Below are positions 17,673 through 26,232 of a stretch of 64,000 nucleotides of DNA, piece after piece; positions within the stretch are counted from its first letter, which is position 1, and each line of letters begins with the position of its first letter. Origin of the DNA: Beijerinckia sp. 28-YEA-48 (GTDB lineage Bacteria; Pseudomonadota; Alphaproteobacteria; Rhizobiales; Beijerinckiaceae); the NCBI RefSeq assembly GCF_900104955.1, contig NZ_FNSI01000001.1, forward strand, positions 4,064,001-4,128,000, written 5' to 3'. Position numbers and translations under genes: made by a program. The notes beneath the pieces were generated by a model. The model did no database searches, was not told the DNA's origin, and saw only the letters and a list, made by a program, of their open reading frames with translations.

Positions 17673-18671
17673 ATGAAGACCATCAACCGTCGCACTCTCC
17701 TTAAACTTTCCGCCGCAGGCGCGGCTCTGGCCGCGCCTGGCTTCATCGGCACGGCAAGCGCCCGCACGCGCACGTTGACCGTCGCGTCGCTGTTTGGCGA
17801 CGACAAACCGGAAACCAAGATCTGGGTGAAGATCAGCGAATTGGTCGAGGCGAAACTGCCTGGCCGCTTCAAGTTCAACATCGTCAAGAGCGGTGCGCTC
17901 GGCGGCGAAAAGGAAGTGGCTGAAGGCGTGCGCCTGGGCTCGGTGCAGGCCAGCCTCTCAACCGTCTCTTCCCTGACCGGCTGGGTGCCGGAACTGCAGA
18001 TCCTCGATCTACCCTTCCTGTTCCGCGATGCCGATCACGTCCGCAAAGTGGTGAGCGGCGACACCGGCGCTGGCCTAAAGAACAAACTCGCCGCGCAGCA
18101 GTTCATCGTCGGCGATTTCATCAACTACGGCGCGCGCCACCTTCTGACGAAAGAACCAGTGACGCGGCCGGAACAGCTCAAGGGCAAAAAAATCCGTGTC
18201 ATTCAGAGCCCCCTACACACCAAACTGTGGGCTGCCTTCGGCACGATCCCTGTCGGCATTCCGATCACCGAAACCTATAATGCGCTGGCAACCGGCGTCG
18301 CCGACGCGATGGATCTGACGAAATCCGCCTATGCCGGTTTCAAGCTCTACGAAGTCGTGCCCGACATGACCGAGACCGGCCACATCTGGGCCTCGGGCGT
18401 GGTCTATTTTGCGCGCAGCTTCTGGAACCAGCTCGACGCCGAGGAGAAGGCAGCGCTCTCAGACGCTTCGCGCGAGGGCGCGCTCTATTTCAACCAGCTC
18501 ATCATCGAAGACGAGACCGCCTCCGTGCAATTGGCGCTCGCCAAAGGCGGCAAGCTTTTGAAGCCGGAGGCTTTCGACGACTGGCAGAAGGGCGCCCAGG
18601 GCGTCTGGCAGGATTTCGCCGGCATTGTCGGCGGCATCGACAAGATCAACGCCGTTCGCAACATCGCCTGA
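17673..18671 (+). CDS. TRAP transporter substrate-binding protein, DctP family
   Basis: 332 residues with a twin-arginine-type export signal (NRRTLLKLSAAG, cleavage near ASA at residue 30), unusual but known for DctP proteins. The mature part follows the family: an early substrate region, the conserved Arg of KIRVIQSPLH that normally binds a carboxylate, and FGTIPVGIPITETYNAL. It starts 16 bases after the permease gene. The ligand is probably an organosulfonate or related anion fed to the monooxygenase, by context. A strong hairpin follows the stop. Confidence 0.93.
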   Translation: MKTINRRTLLKLSAAGAALAAPGFIGTASARTRTLTVASLFGDDKPETKIWVKISELVEAKLPGRFKFNIVKSGALGGEKEVAEGVRLGSVQASLSTVSSLTGWVPELQILDLPFLFRDADHVRKVVSGDTGAGLKNKLAAQQFIVGDFINYGARHLLTKEPVTRPEQLKGKKIRVIQSPLHTKLWAAFGTIPVGIPITETYNALATGVADAMDLTKSAYAGFKLYEVVPDMTETGHIWASGVVYFARSFWNQLDAEEKAALSDASREGALYFNQLIIEDETASVQLALAKGGKLLKPEAFDDWQKGAQGVWQDFAGIVGGIDKINAVRNIA

Positions 18672-18682
18672 TCGGCAAATAC

Positions 18683-18713
18683 TGAACGCCGGACGAGAAC
18701 CATCCGGCGTTCA
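18683..18713 (+). terminator. Intrinsic terminator-like hairpin
   Basis: An 11-bp perfect stem (TGAACGCCGGA and its complement) with a 9-base loop, followed by a short T-rich stretch (ATTCGTTT). It lies 12 bases after the TRAP operon and 30 before the convergent hydrolase gene ends, so it may serve both directions. Confidence 0.75.
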
Positions 18714-18742
18714 TTCGTTTGAGTAGCTGAAATGCGCCGGAC

Positions 18743-19453
18743 TTATTCCGCCGCGAGTGGCAAGGCGCCGGCATTCCTCTCAAGCAGCATGCAGACTTCG
18801 TCGGTCTCCATCACATCGCCAAAGATCGAGTAGAACGCCGCCAAAGTGGCCGTGTGCTCGTGGTCGCTGAAGGCGGAATTGCCGTCGCTGACCATGATCG
18901 TCCTGAAATTCATCATCATCGCGTCGCGCGCCGAGGATTCGCAGCAGACATTCGTGACCGTGCCGACAATCAGCACCGTATCGAAGCCCTGCGCACGCAG
19001 GCGCTCGGCGATATCCGAGGATTCCGGCAGGAAGGCGCTGAAGCGGAATTTCTTGACGATCTCATCTTCCGGTTTCACCTCGAGATCAGGATAGATGTCA
19101 TGGCCCGGCGCGCCGTCCTGGAACGTTTCAATGCGCTGCGCCTTCATCCCCGGCTTGCCCATGGCGAACCAGTTCGACCAGCTTTCGAGATTGCTCTCGT
19201 CGATCGTGTTCTTGATCCAGAAGACTTTACCGCCTGTCTTGCGCAGAGTTTCCGCCAATTGATTGACTTTCGGCACCGTGCCGATCGCGGTGGCGACAGG
19301 CATAGGCGTGTGCTCCGGCACCATGAAGCCATTTTGAAGATCGACGACGACAAGAGCCGTCCGGCTTGGCACCATATCGTCGAAAACATGGATCTTGTCG
19401 CGGCGTTGCTTGACCCGGTCGAGAGCCCATTGCGGCATCGTAAAATCATGCAT
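18743..19453 (-). CDS. Cysteine hydrolase, isochorismatase family
   Basis: 236 residues with the complete Asp-Lys-Cys triad of the cysteine-hydrolase branch: Asp38 in VVVDLQNGF, Lys134/135 in IVKKFRFSAF and Cys170/171 in VTNVCCESSARDA. Relatives hydrolyse N-carbamoyl, ureido or amide bonds (N-carbamoylsarcosine amidase, ureidoacrylate hydrolase, nicotinamidase). It is the last gene of a run with the Dpp-type ABC transporter, 68 bases after the ATPase gene, suggesting that it acts on the imported compound or a breakdown product. Confidence 0.9.
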   Translation of the reverse strand: MHDFTMPQWALDRVKQRRDKIHVFDDMVPSRTALVVVDLQNGFMVPEHTPMPVATAIGTVPKVNQLAETLRKTGGKVFWIKNTIDESNLESWSNWFAMGKPGMKAQRIETFQDGAPGHDIYPDLEVKPEDEIVKKFRFSAFLPESSDIAERLRAQGFDTVLIVGTVTNVCCESSARDAMMMNFRTIMVSDGNSAFSDHEHTATLAAFYSIFGDVMETDEVCMLLERNAGALPLAAE

Positions 19454-19521
19454 GGCGTGTTCTCCTCACTGTTTCCTGTTGGTAGGCTTGCTTGGCTGCC
19501 CCTGTCGCGGTCGGTATTTAT

Positions 19522-20550
19522 CTACTCGGCATGGTAACAGGCCGCGTATTGCCCATTGCCGAAGGTCTTTGTCGGTGGAGAGGCGGTCTGGCAGATCGCC
19601 GTCGCTGATTTGCAGCGCGGCGCGAAACTGCAGCCGATGATGGCCTTGCGCAGATCCGGCGGACTGCCGGGAATGGCGTCGATATCGTGCCCCCGCATAT
19701 GGCCGTGCACGGTCGAGGCCAGCATGCCGATTGTATAGGGGTGGCGTGGCTTCATCATCACATCGGCGACCGCGCCATATTCGACGATCCGCCCGGCATA
19801 CATCACCGCCACCTTGTCGGCGATTTGCGCCGCGACGCCGAGATCGTGGGTGACGAAGATCACCGCCATGCCCAATTCCTGCTGCAAACGGCGCAGCAGA
19901 ACCAGCACTTGGATCTGCACGGTAGCATCCAGCGCCGTCGTCGGCTCATCGGCCAGGAGCAGTTTCGGATTGCACGACAACGCCACAGCGATCATTGCGC
20001 GCTGGCGCAGGCCACCTGAGAGTTCGTGCGGATAGGCTTTCAACCGCCGCTCCGGCGAGGGCACCCGCACCAGCTTCAACAGCTCCAGTGCCCGCTCCAT
20101 GGCGGCGGCGCGCCCCACCTTCTGGTGTCGCATCACCGTTTCGGCGATCTGCTCGCCGATGGTGAAGACAGGATCGAGCGCAGTCATCGGCTCCTGGAAA
20201 ATCATCGAGATGGTGGAGCCGCGCACCGCCCGCATATCGACTTCGCGTATTTTGACGATGTCATGGGCCCCGACACGCATATCGCCCTCGATGACCGTGC
20301 GCTTGGGCGGCAATAGCTTCATCAGCGCCCGCATGGTCACGGATTTGCCGGAACCGGATTCACCGATGATGCAAAGCACTTCGCTGGGCGCGAGCGCAAA
20401 GCTGACGCCGTTGACCGCGCTGTTCACCGCTTCCCGGCTGACAAATTTTACCGCGAGATCGCGAACTTCGACGAGCGCTTCAGGCACCTCCGGGCGCGAG
20501 ACCGATTTTCGTTCCGCAACGGCAACGGCGAGCGACATCTGCATCTCCAT
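19522..20550 (-). CDS. Dpp/Opp-type ABC transporter ATP-binding protein (DppD-like)
   Basis: 342 residues with Walker A GESGSGKS, signature LSGGLRQRAMIA, Walker B LLLADEPTTALD and the C-terminal oligopeptide-transporter domain with paired Cys (CSFAPRCKSATAIC) common in DppD. The N-terminus may begin at Met residues 1, 3 or 5; the third (20538) has GGAG best placed. It follows the DppF-like gene after 4 bases. Together they energise uptake of small peptides or amides. Confidence 0.93.
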   Translation of the reverse strand: MEMQMSLAVAVAERKSVSRPEVPEALVEVRDLAVKFVSREAVNSAVNGVSFALAPSEVLCIIGESGSGKSVTMRALMKLLPPKRTVIEGDMRVGAHDIVKIREVDMRAVRGSTISMIFQEPMTALDPVFTIGEQIAETVMRHQKVGRAAAMERALELLKLVRVPSPERRLKAYPHELSGGLRQRAMIAVALSCNPKLLLADEPTTALDATVQIQVLVLLRRLQQELGMAVIFVTHDLGVAAQIADKVAVMYAGRIVEYGAVADVMMKPRHPYTIGMLASTVHGHMRGHDIDAIPGSPPDLRKAIIGCSFAPRCKSATAICQTASPPTKTFGNGQYAACYHAE

Positions 20551-20554
20551 TAAA

Positions 20555-21652
20555 TCACGATCCGCAATTCGCGATCCGCGTGTGACCGGAGCCGCGACGA
20601 ACCATGTGACAGGCGACGAAATGATCCGGACCAGCCGGCGTCAGCGGTGGCGCTTCCGTGGCGCAGACCGTCTCGGCAAAGGCGCAGCGCGTGCGGAATC
20701 GGCAGCCTGACGGCGGGTTGACCGGATTAGGAGGATCGCCGCTGATCGGCGGCTCGGCCATCCGATCAGCGGGATCCATGGACAGACGCGAGTCGAGCAG
20801 CGCCCGCGAATAGGGATGCAGGGGCGTATCATAGATCGCGTCGACCGAACCGATTTCGACCACTTGGCCGAGATACATCACGAGCACCCGGTCGGAGATA
20901 TATTGGACGACGTTGAGATCGTGCGAGATGAAGACGTAGGTCAGATTGAATTCGCGCTTCAGACTACCGAGCAGATTGAGCACCTGGGCTTCGACGGACT
21001 TGTCGAGCGCCGACACCGCCTCATCCAAAATGATCATGCGTGGATTGAGCGCCAGGGCGCGGGCGATATTGACACGCTGTTTCTGGCCGCCAGACAATTC
21101 GTGCGGATAGCGCGCGCCGAATGTGGACGCGCGCAGACCGACCTTGTCGAGCAGATCGCAGGCGAGATCCATGGCATCGGTTCGGCTCATGCCGTGGACG
21201 CGCGGACCATAGGCAATGGAATCCTGGATCGGCAGACGCGGATTGAGAGAAGAATAGCTATCCTGAAAGACCATTTGCATGTTGCGGCGCAGATCGCGCA
21301 GCGACAGGCCGCGCATGCCGCCGACGGGATCGCCATCAAAAATCATCTCGCCACTGTCGCCGGGAATGAGATGCATGAGCAGACGCGCCAGCGTCGATTT
21401 TCCACACCCGGATTCGCCGACGATGCCGAGGGTTTCACCTTTGAGAACGGCGAAGCTGACATCGTCGACGGCTTTCACATCGCCGACATGACGCTGCAAA
21501 ATACCGCTACGAATGGGGAAATATTTGCGTAGGCCGTTGACGATGAGCATGGGCTGCTGCTTGCCGCCACGATCACGCTCATCCAGGGCAGCTGCCTGCG
21601 GCATGTCTTGCGGCGGTAGGAGATCGATACCGATGAAATCGAAAGCGCTCAT
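20555..21652 (-). CDS. Dpp/Opp-type ABC transporter ATP-binding protein (DppF-like)
   Basis: 365 residues. Walker A GESGCGKST, signature LSGGQKQRVNIARAL, Walker B MIILDEAVSALD (Glu-Ala where DEPTS is more usual, but the Asp-Glu pair is kept), and the C-terminal Cys pair region (GCRFRTRCAFAETVC). An N-terminal extension of about 30 residues precedes the ATPase domain. The start overlaps the stop of the DppC-like permease by 4 bases, so translation is coupled. Confidence 0.93.
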   Translation of the reverse strand: MSAFDFIGIDLLPPQDMPQAAALDERDRGGKQQPMLIVNGLRKYFPIRSGILQRHVGDVKAVDDVSFAVLKGETLGIVGESGCGKSTLARLLMHLIPGDSGEMIFDGDPVGGMRGLSLRDLRRNMQMVFQDSYSSLNPRLPIQDSIAYGPRVHGMSRTDAMDLACDLLDKVGLRASTFGARYPHELSGGQKQRVNIARALALNPRMIILDEAVSALDKSVEAQVLNLLGSLKREFNLTYVFISHDLNVVQYISDRVLVMYLGQVVEIGSVDAIYDTPLHPYSRALLDSRLSMDPADRMAEPPISGDPPNPVNPPSGCRFRTRCAFAETVCATEAPPLTPAGPDHFVACHMVRRGSGHTRIANCGS

Positions 21653-22548
21653 GCTTTGACATCCATGGCCTGGCGCAGACCATCGCTGACAAGATTGAAG
21701 GACAAGGAGGTGATGAAGATCGCCACGCCCGGCAACGCGCAGACCATGGGCTGCACATAGATCGCGGCGCGCAGCGAAGAGAGCATCAGGCCCCAGTCCG
21801 GCGTCGGCGGCTCGACACCCAGACCCAGGAAGGAAAGGCCGGACGCCAGCAGGATCGCCACCGAGATCAGGCTGGAGGCGAAGATGAACACCGGCCCCAG
21901 AACATTGCCGAGAATGTGATGTCGGATGATCGACAGCGTCGAGGCGCCACTGGCGCGTGCCGCTTCGACAAAATCAAGACCACGTACTTGGGTGGTGGCG
22001 GATTCGGCAACGCGACAGATCGAAGGGATGAACACCAGGGTCAGCGCGATCATCCCGTTCTTGCTGCCGCCACCCAGGGTGCCCGAAATCGCCACCGCCA
22101 GGAGCACCGAGGGGAAAGCGTAGAAGACATCCATCGTCCGCATGATGGCGGTGTTGACCCAGCCGCCGCGAAAGCCGGCGAGAACACCGAGGAAGCCGCC
22201 GATGATGGTGGCGGCGATGACCGGAACCAGCCCCATCAGCAAGGACGTGCGGCCGCCCCACAAGAGACGCGACAGCATATCGCGACCCAGCTCATCGGTG
22301 CCGAGGATGAAATTGCGAAAGCCCGGCGGTTTCATCCGATAGGCCATGCTGGTTTTGGTCGGATCGAAGGGCGCCAGCAGCGGCGCGAAAATCGACAGCA
22401 GGACGATGATGAGAATAACAGCGAGAAAGAACAGCGTGACGTAATCATAGCGCAGGCGGTGTGCGACCGAGGCCCAATATCCACGCACCTCCTGCGCTTC
22501 GCGTTTTCGCAGGAAAGCTGGGAGGCGGAAGGCACTGACGTCGGTCAT
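21649..22548 (-). CDS. Dpp/Opp-type ABC transporter permease (DppC-like)
   Basis: 299 residues with about six membrane spans and the DppC landmarks: a cytosolic N-terminal tail, GTDELGRDMLSRLLWGGRTSL before the second span and the EAA loop EAARASGASTLSIIRHHILGN that contacts the ATPases. The first span begins near residue 35. The gene lies 29 bases after the DppB-like permease and overlaps the next gene. It forms the inner-membrane channel with DppB. Confidence 0.93.
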   Translation of the reverse strand: MTDVSAFRLPAFLRKREAQEVRGYWASVAHRLRYDYVTLFFLAVILIIVLLSIFAPLLAPFDPTKTSMAYRMKPPGFRNFILGTDELGRDMLSRLLWGGRTSLLMGLVPVIAATIIGGFLGVLAGFRGGWVNTAIMRTMDVFYAFPSVLLAVAISGTLGGGSKNGMIALTLVFIPSICRVAESATTQVRGLDFVEAARASGASTLSIIRHHILGNVLGPVFIFASSLISVAILLASGLSFLGLGVEPPTPDWGLMLSSLRAAIYVQPMVCALPGVAIFITSLSFNLVSDGLRQAMDVKA

Positions 22549-22577
22549 TCTACGTCCTTGTCATGTCCCGCCTGGGT

Positions 22578-23534
22578 TCAGGCGCGTTTGATGCGTGGGT
22601 CGACGGCCGTCTGCAACAGATCCACCATCAGGTTGATGGTGACGAAGGTGAGGGAAAGAACGAGGATCGCGCCCTGCAAGACCGGCACATCGCGGGTGAG
22701 GATCGCCTTGCTCATCAGAAAGCCGGTGCCGGGCCAGGTGAAAATCGTTTCAACGAGGATCGAACCGCCGACCAGATAGCCGAGCTGCAGGCCCATCACC
22801 GTCAACACCTGCGGCAGCGCGTTCCAGATCGCGTGACGGAGGATGGCGATCGGCCCGAGCCCCTTGGCGCGCAGCATCTGCACGAAATCATTGTTGAGGA
22901 CTTCGGCGACGGCTGAGCGCGTGGTGCGCATGATGATGCCGAGCGGCACCAGCGACATCGTCAGGATCGGCAGGATCGCATATTTGGCCTGGTCCCAATC
23001 GAAGATGCTGAAGCTCGATGAACCGGCCGACCCCATGCCGGTCGCCGGCAAGACACCGAGTTTCACGGCAAAGACGATGACCAGCACGATGCCGAGCCAG
23101 TAGTTCGGCACGCTGACACCGACGACCGCCACGCCCGTGGCGATGCGATCGACCGGCTTGCCGAGATTGTAGGCCGCGATCGTGCCGAGGATGAACGCCA
23201 GCGAGAAGGCGAGCAGAACCGCGCCGACCGAGATGACGAATGTATTCGACAGGGCGCTCAGGACTTCCTGGATGACCGGGCGATTGGTCTGCAGTGAGAT
23301 GCCGAGATCGCCCGTCAACGCCCGCTGCAACCACAGCAGATATTGAATGGGGACCGGCTTATCGAAGCCATAGGCCTTGCGGAGATAGGCGGCGTCCTCA
23401 GGGGAGGCGTCTGGCGGCAGCAGCGATTGAATCGGATCGCCCGGCGCCAGGAGAACGAGGGCATAGCAGACGACCGTCACGCCAAGCGCGATCGGAATGC
23501 TCATCAGGATGCGTCGGGCGGCGTAGTACCACAT
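22578..23534 (-). CDS. Dpp/Opp-type ABC transporter permease (DppB-like)
   Basis: 318 residues starting at ATG 23534, which has GGAGAA 4-9 bases upstream; the frame extends further but the extra part is not family-like. The start YYAARRILMSIPIALGVTVV and the LLAPGDPIQ motif are classic DppB, and the EAA loop reads MLRAKGLGPIAILRHAIWN. It is the first gene of the run dppB-C-F-D-hydrolase, divergent from the GntR gene 291 bases away. The matching binding protein is encoded separately at 26233-27852. Confidence 0.93.
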   Translation of the reverse strand: MWYYAARRILMSIPIALGVTVVCYALVLLAPGDPIQSLLPPDASPEDAAYLRKAYGFDKPVPIQYLLWLQRALTGDLGISLQTNRPVIQEVLSALSNTFVISVGAVLLAFSLAFILGTIAAYNLGKPVDRIATGVAVVGVSVPNYWLGIVLVIVFAVKLGVLPATGMGSAGSSSFSIFDWDQAKYAILPILTMSLVPLGIIMRTTRSAVAEVLNNDFVQMLRAKGLGPIAILRHAIWNALPQVLTVMGLQLGYLVGGSILVETIFTWPGTGFLMSKAILTRDVPVLQGAILVLSLTFVTINLMVDLLQTAVDPRIKRA

Positions 23535-23732
23535 GACTTCTCCGGCGGCCGGCTCTCTGCCGGCCCGCCTGGAGTGCAATGCAACATGAGTGCCAATTGA
23601 GCCGCGGACCGGCCCAGATAATACAATCGCTCGTGCAGCGGCCGCAGAGGTAGAGATTTCAACTCTGTTTTATGTTAATCCTCGTCGCAAATCCGCCAAA
23701 GAGCTGACACACCAGGACGCATCTCGCGACCG

Positions 23733-23741
23733 TGTATACAT
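23733..23741 (+). promoter_or_regulatory. Putative GntR operator TGTATACAT
   Basis: The 8-bp palindrome TGTATACA, extended by T, lies in the 291-base gap between the dppB-like and GntR genes, 86 bases before the GntR start. The same 9-mer occurs at 28142-28150 before the acetamidase gene. Apart from this element the gap shows no reading frame or hairpin I would call. Confidence 0.45.
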
Positions 23742-23825
23742 TGCACGGCTCGCGGGACGATCATTTGTCATTTCTGGTGGCAGTTCGCTCGGCTGGCGAG
23801 CAGGAACGGTAAAGGACGGGAAACG

Positions 23826-24554
23826 ATGTCGACGCGCGCGGAACGGGTTTGCACGCTATTACGCGACAGCATCATACGGGGCGATCATATCGCCGGCAGC
23901 CGGCTGAGCGAGGTGGATCTCGCGGCGACCTTTGGTGTGTCGCGCACGCCGATCAGAGCCGCCCTGGCGACCATCGCGTCGGAGGGGCTGCTCGAATACA
24001 CGCCGAATGCCGGCTATTCGGTGCGCACCTATTCGGCGCAACAGATGCTGGGGATTTTCGAAGCCCGCGCAGCGCTGGAAGGGCTCGCCGCGCGACAAGC
24101 GGTCGAGGCTGGCGTCACCGAGGCGCAGCGCGCCCAGATGCAGCGCGCCATCGACGAAACCGAAGCGGTTTTGAGCCGGCGCCGCTGGGAAGCCGACGTC
24201 ACCGTGTTCTGGAGCCATATCAATACCTGGTTTCACGGCGCCATTCTCGAAGCCGCCCATAACGACCATCTGGCCTGGCTGCTGCGCAAATCCCGCAGCA
24301 TTCCCCTGGTCTATTCCTCGATGTTCCGGCGCTTCGATCTCGATCGCATCGCCAAGGCGCATGAGGAGCATGTCACCATTCTGGAAGCGGTGACCTTGCG
24401 GCAGGCGGTGCGCGCCGAATCCCTGGCCCGTGAGCATATTTATAAAGCCGGCCTGTTCGTGGTCGAACGGATGCGCGAACAGGAGATGCAGGCCGCCCAC
24501 GCCGCAGCGCTCGCCCGCGCCGATGGCAACGCATCGCAGCCGGCAACGCCTTAA
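23826..24554 (+). CDS. GntR family regulator, FCD (FadR-type) subfamily
   Basis: 242 residues. The N-terminal winged helix has LSEVDLAATFGVSRTPIRAALATIASEGLLEYTPNAGYSV (about residues 27-66), the standard GntR recognition region. The C-terminal all-helical FCD domain carries the metal/ligand His and Asp pattern (HINTWFHGAILEAAHND and HEEHVTILEA). It sits amid the amide-utilisation genes, divergent from the transporter and convergent with the amidase, so regulation of this island by an amide or its acid product is likely. Confidence 0.92.
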   Translation: MSTRAERVCTLLRDSIIRGDHIAGSRLSEVDLAATFGVSRTPIRAALATIASEGLLEYTPNAGYSVRTYSAQQMLGIFEARAALEGLAARQAVEAGVTEAQRAQMQRAIDETEAVLSRRRWEADVTVFWSHINTWFHGAILEAAHNDHLAWLLRKSRSIPLVYSSMFRRFDLDRIAKAHEEHVTILEAVTLRQAVRAESLAREHIYKAGLFVVERMREQEMQAAHAAALARADGNASQPATP

Positions 24555-24558
24555 GTTC

Positions 24559-25968
24559 TTATTGCGCCGCCTGGGATATCTGCACCGGATCCTGCGGCCG
24601 ACGATGACGCCAATGGGTCGCCTTTTCGAAGGCATGTCCGGCGCGCAGGACGAGGTGGTCCTCGAACGGGCGACCGACAATCTGCATGGCGAGCGGCAAA
24701 CCAGCGCCGCTGAAGCCGTTGCACACCGACAGCGCCGGCGATCCAGTGACATTGAACGGGCGCATGAACGACGCCCGTGTCCGCGACATCGGCGCGCCCT
24801 TGCCCAGCACATGCGCCGCCGACGCCCAACTCGGCGTTACGATCAGGTCCACCGTTTTCATGACATCGGCGATCTGCCCGATCAGACGGGAGCGATCGCG
24901 CATGGCGTTAACATAATCACTGGCGCGGATGAAGGCGCCGGGCACGATGCGTTGGCGAAAGCTCTGGCCGAATTTCTCCGGTGTATGGGTGAGCGCATGC
25001 TCATGAATGGCATAGCCTTCGGAGCGCGAGATCGTCGTGCCGACGTCGGCATATTCGAGCGATGAGGCCAGTGCTACTTCGCTGATCTCAGCCCCAAGAT
25101 CGGCAAACACGTTCAAGGCATCGTCGAGCGCGGCACGCACGTCCGGATCGACGCCGGCCTCCTCGGTCATGCCCTTGGCGAAGCCGATCTTCAGGCCGCG
25201 CACCGGCAGGGCGATGCTGGAGAAATCGGGCTTCGCCACATTCGCGCTGGCGCCATCCAGCGGGTCGTGCCCTGCCAGCACGTCCAGCATCAAGGCGCAG
25301 TCCTCAGCCGTCCAACACATTGGCCCAGAGTGATCGAGACTGAACGACAGAGGAAAGATGCCGCGACGGCTGACCAGACCATAGGTCGGTTTGATGCCGG
25401 CGATGCCACACAGCGCCGCCGGGCCACGAATGGAGCCGCCCGTGTCGGTGCCCATGGCGGCCATCGCAAGCCCGCTCGCCACAGCCGCCGCCGAGCCCGA
25501 TGACGAACCACCAGGGTCATGGGCGATGTTCCAGGGATTGCGGGCGGGCGGCCAGGGCAGATCGAAGCTGGTGCCGCCAATGGCGAATTCCCATGTCGCC
25601 GTCTTGCCGAGCAGGATCGCCCCGGCTTGCGCCAAAGCCGATGCGGTAAAGGCATCTTCCTGCGGCACATAATCTTTCAGCAAGGCCGAATGGCCGGTCG
25701 TGCGGATACCCTTGGTGGCGTAAATATCCTTGAGCGCGATCGGGATGCCGTGCAGTGGACCCTTGTAACGGCCAGCGGCAATCTCAGCTTCCGCCTGTCG
25801 CGCCGCCGACAAGGCCTCGTCGCGCAGCACGAGAAGATAAGCATTGAGGGTCGGATCCAGCCGCTCGATGCGATCGAGGAAGGCGCTCGTCAATTCGACG
25901 GGCGACAGTTTACGTTGCGCGATCAGCGCCGCGGCTTCGGCGATGGTGAGATGGTGGAGTTCGCTCAT
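24559..25968 (-). CDS. Amidase, amidase-signature family (AtzE/GatA-like)
   Basis: 469 residues with the Ser-cisSer-Lys triad in place: Lys80 in IALKDIYATKG, the GGSSSGS loop at 153-159 and the nucleophile Ser179 in TDTGGSIR. It hydrolyses an amide to acid and ammonia in the cytoplasm. The ATG overlaps the stop of a small upstream gene (25965-26168) in the pattern of AtzG-AtzE and GatC-GatA pairs. The Dpp-type binding protein is further upstream on the same strand, so binding protein, small subunit and amidase appear to be one operon. Confidence 0.93.
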   Translation of the reverse strand: MSELHHLTIAEAAALIAQRKLSPVELTSAFLDRIERLDPTLNAYLLVLRDEALSAARQAEAEIAAGRYKGPLHGIPIALKDIYATKGIRTTGHSALLKDYVPQEDAFTASALAQAGAILLGKTATWEFAIGGTSFDLPWPPARNPWNIAHDPGGSSSGSAAAVASGLAMAAMGTDTGGSIRGPAALCGIAGIKPTYGLVSRRGIFPLSFSLDHSGPMCWTAEDCALMLDVLAGHDPLDGASANVAKPDFSSIALPVRGLKIGFAKGMTEEAGVDPDVRAALDDALNVFADLGAEISEVALASSLEYADVGTTISRSEGYAIHEHALTHTPEKFGQSFRQRIVPGAFIRASDYVNAMRDRSRLIGQIADVMKTVDLIVTPSWASAAHVLGKGAPMSRTRASFMRPFNVTGSPALSVCNGFSGAGLPLAMQIVGRPFEDHLVLRAGHAFEKATHWRHRRPQDPVQISQAAQ

Positions 25969-26168
25969 GAGCGCTTCTCCGTCGGCGACAGACGCAGCGC
26001 GAAAGCCGGCTCCAGGCTGAAGGGACGATCGTGCCGCAAAGCGACCGAACCCGCTTCGATTTCAAGGACGGCCACCTGCAAGCCTTCCAGATCGCCCGGT
26101 GGCAAGTGCAGGCCATGCCGTTCCAGCCGCAGTTTCAGCTCGGCAATCGCATCCTTGTCATCCTGCAT
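25965..26168 (-). CDS. AtzG/GatC-like small amidase partner (DUF4089-like)
   Basis: 67 residues from ATG 26168, which has a near-perfect AGGAGGT ribosome site 5 bases upstream. Two predicted helices are followed by a Pro/Phe segment (RPFSLEPAFALRLSP). This matches the layout of AtzG, the small subunit that stabilises the amidase AtzE and resembles GatC. The 4-base overlap with the amidase gene supports a fixed complex. Assignment rests on length, position and the C-terminal pattern; sequence identity in such short proteins is low. Confidence 0.75.
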   Translation of the reverse strand: MQDDKDAIAELKLRLERHGLHLPPGDLEGLQVAVLEIEAGSVALRHDRPFSLEPAFALRLSPTEKRS

Positions 26169-26232
26169 GGCGCACCTCCTGCTTGACGGCCGGAAGCTGG
26201 CCGTCACGGCTGTCCAGATTATTTAGGCGGGA

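Noticed and set aside
16252..17676. A 474-codon frame within the TRAP permease gene in another frame
   Set aside because: The product is an Arg/Pro/His-rich sequence typical of out-of-frame reading; the overlapping frame is a clear membrane permease.
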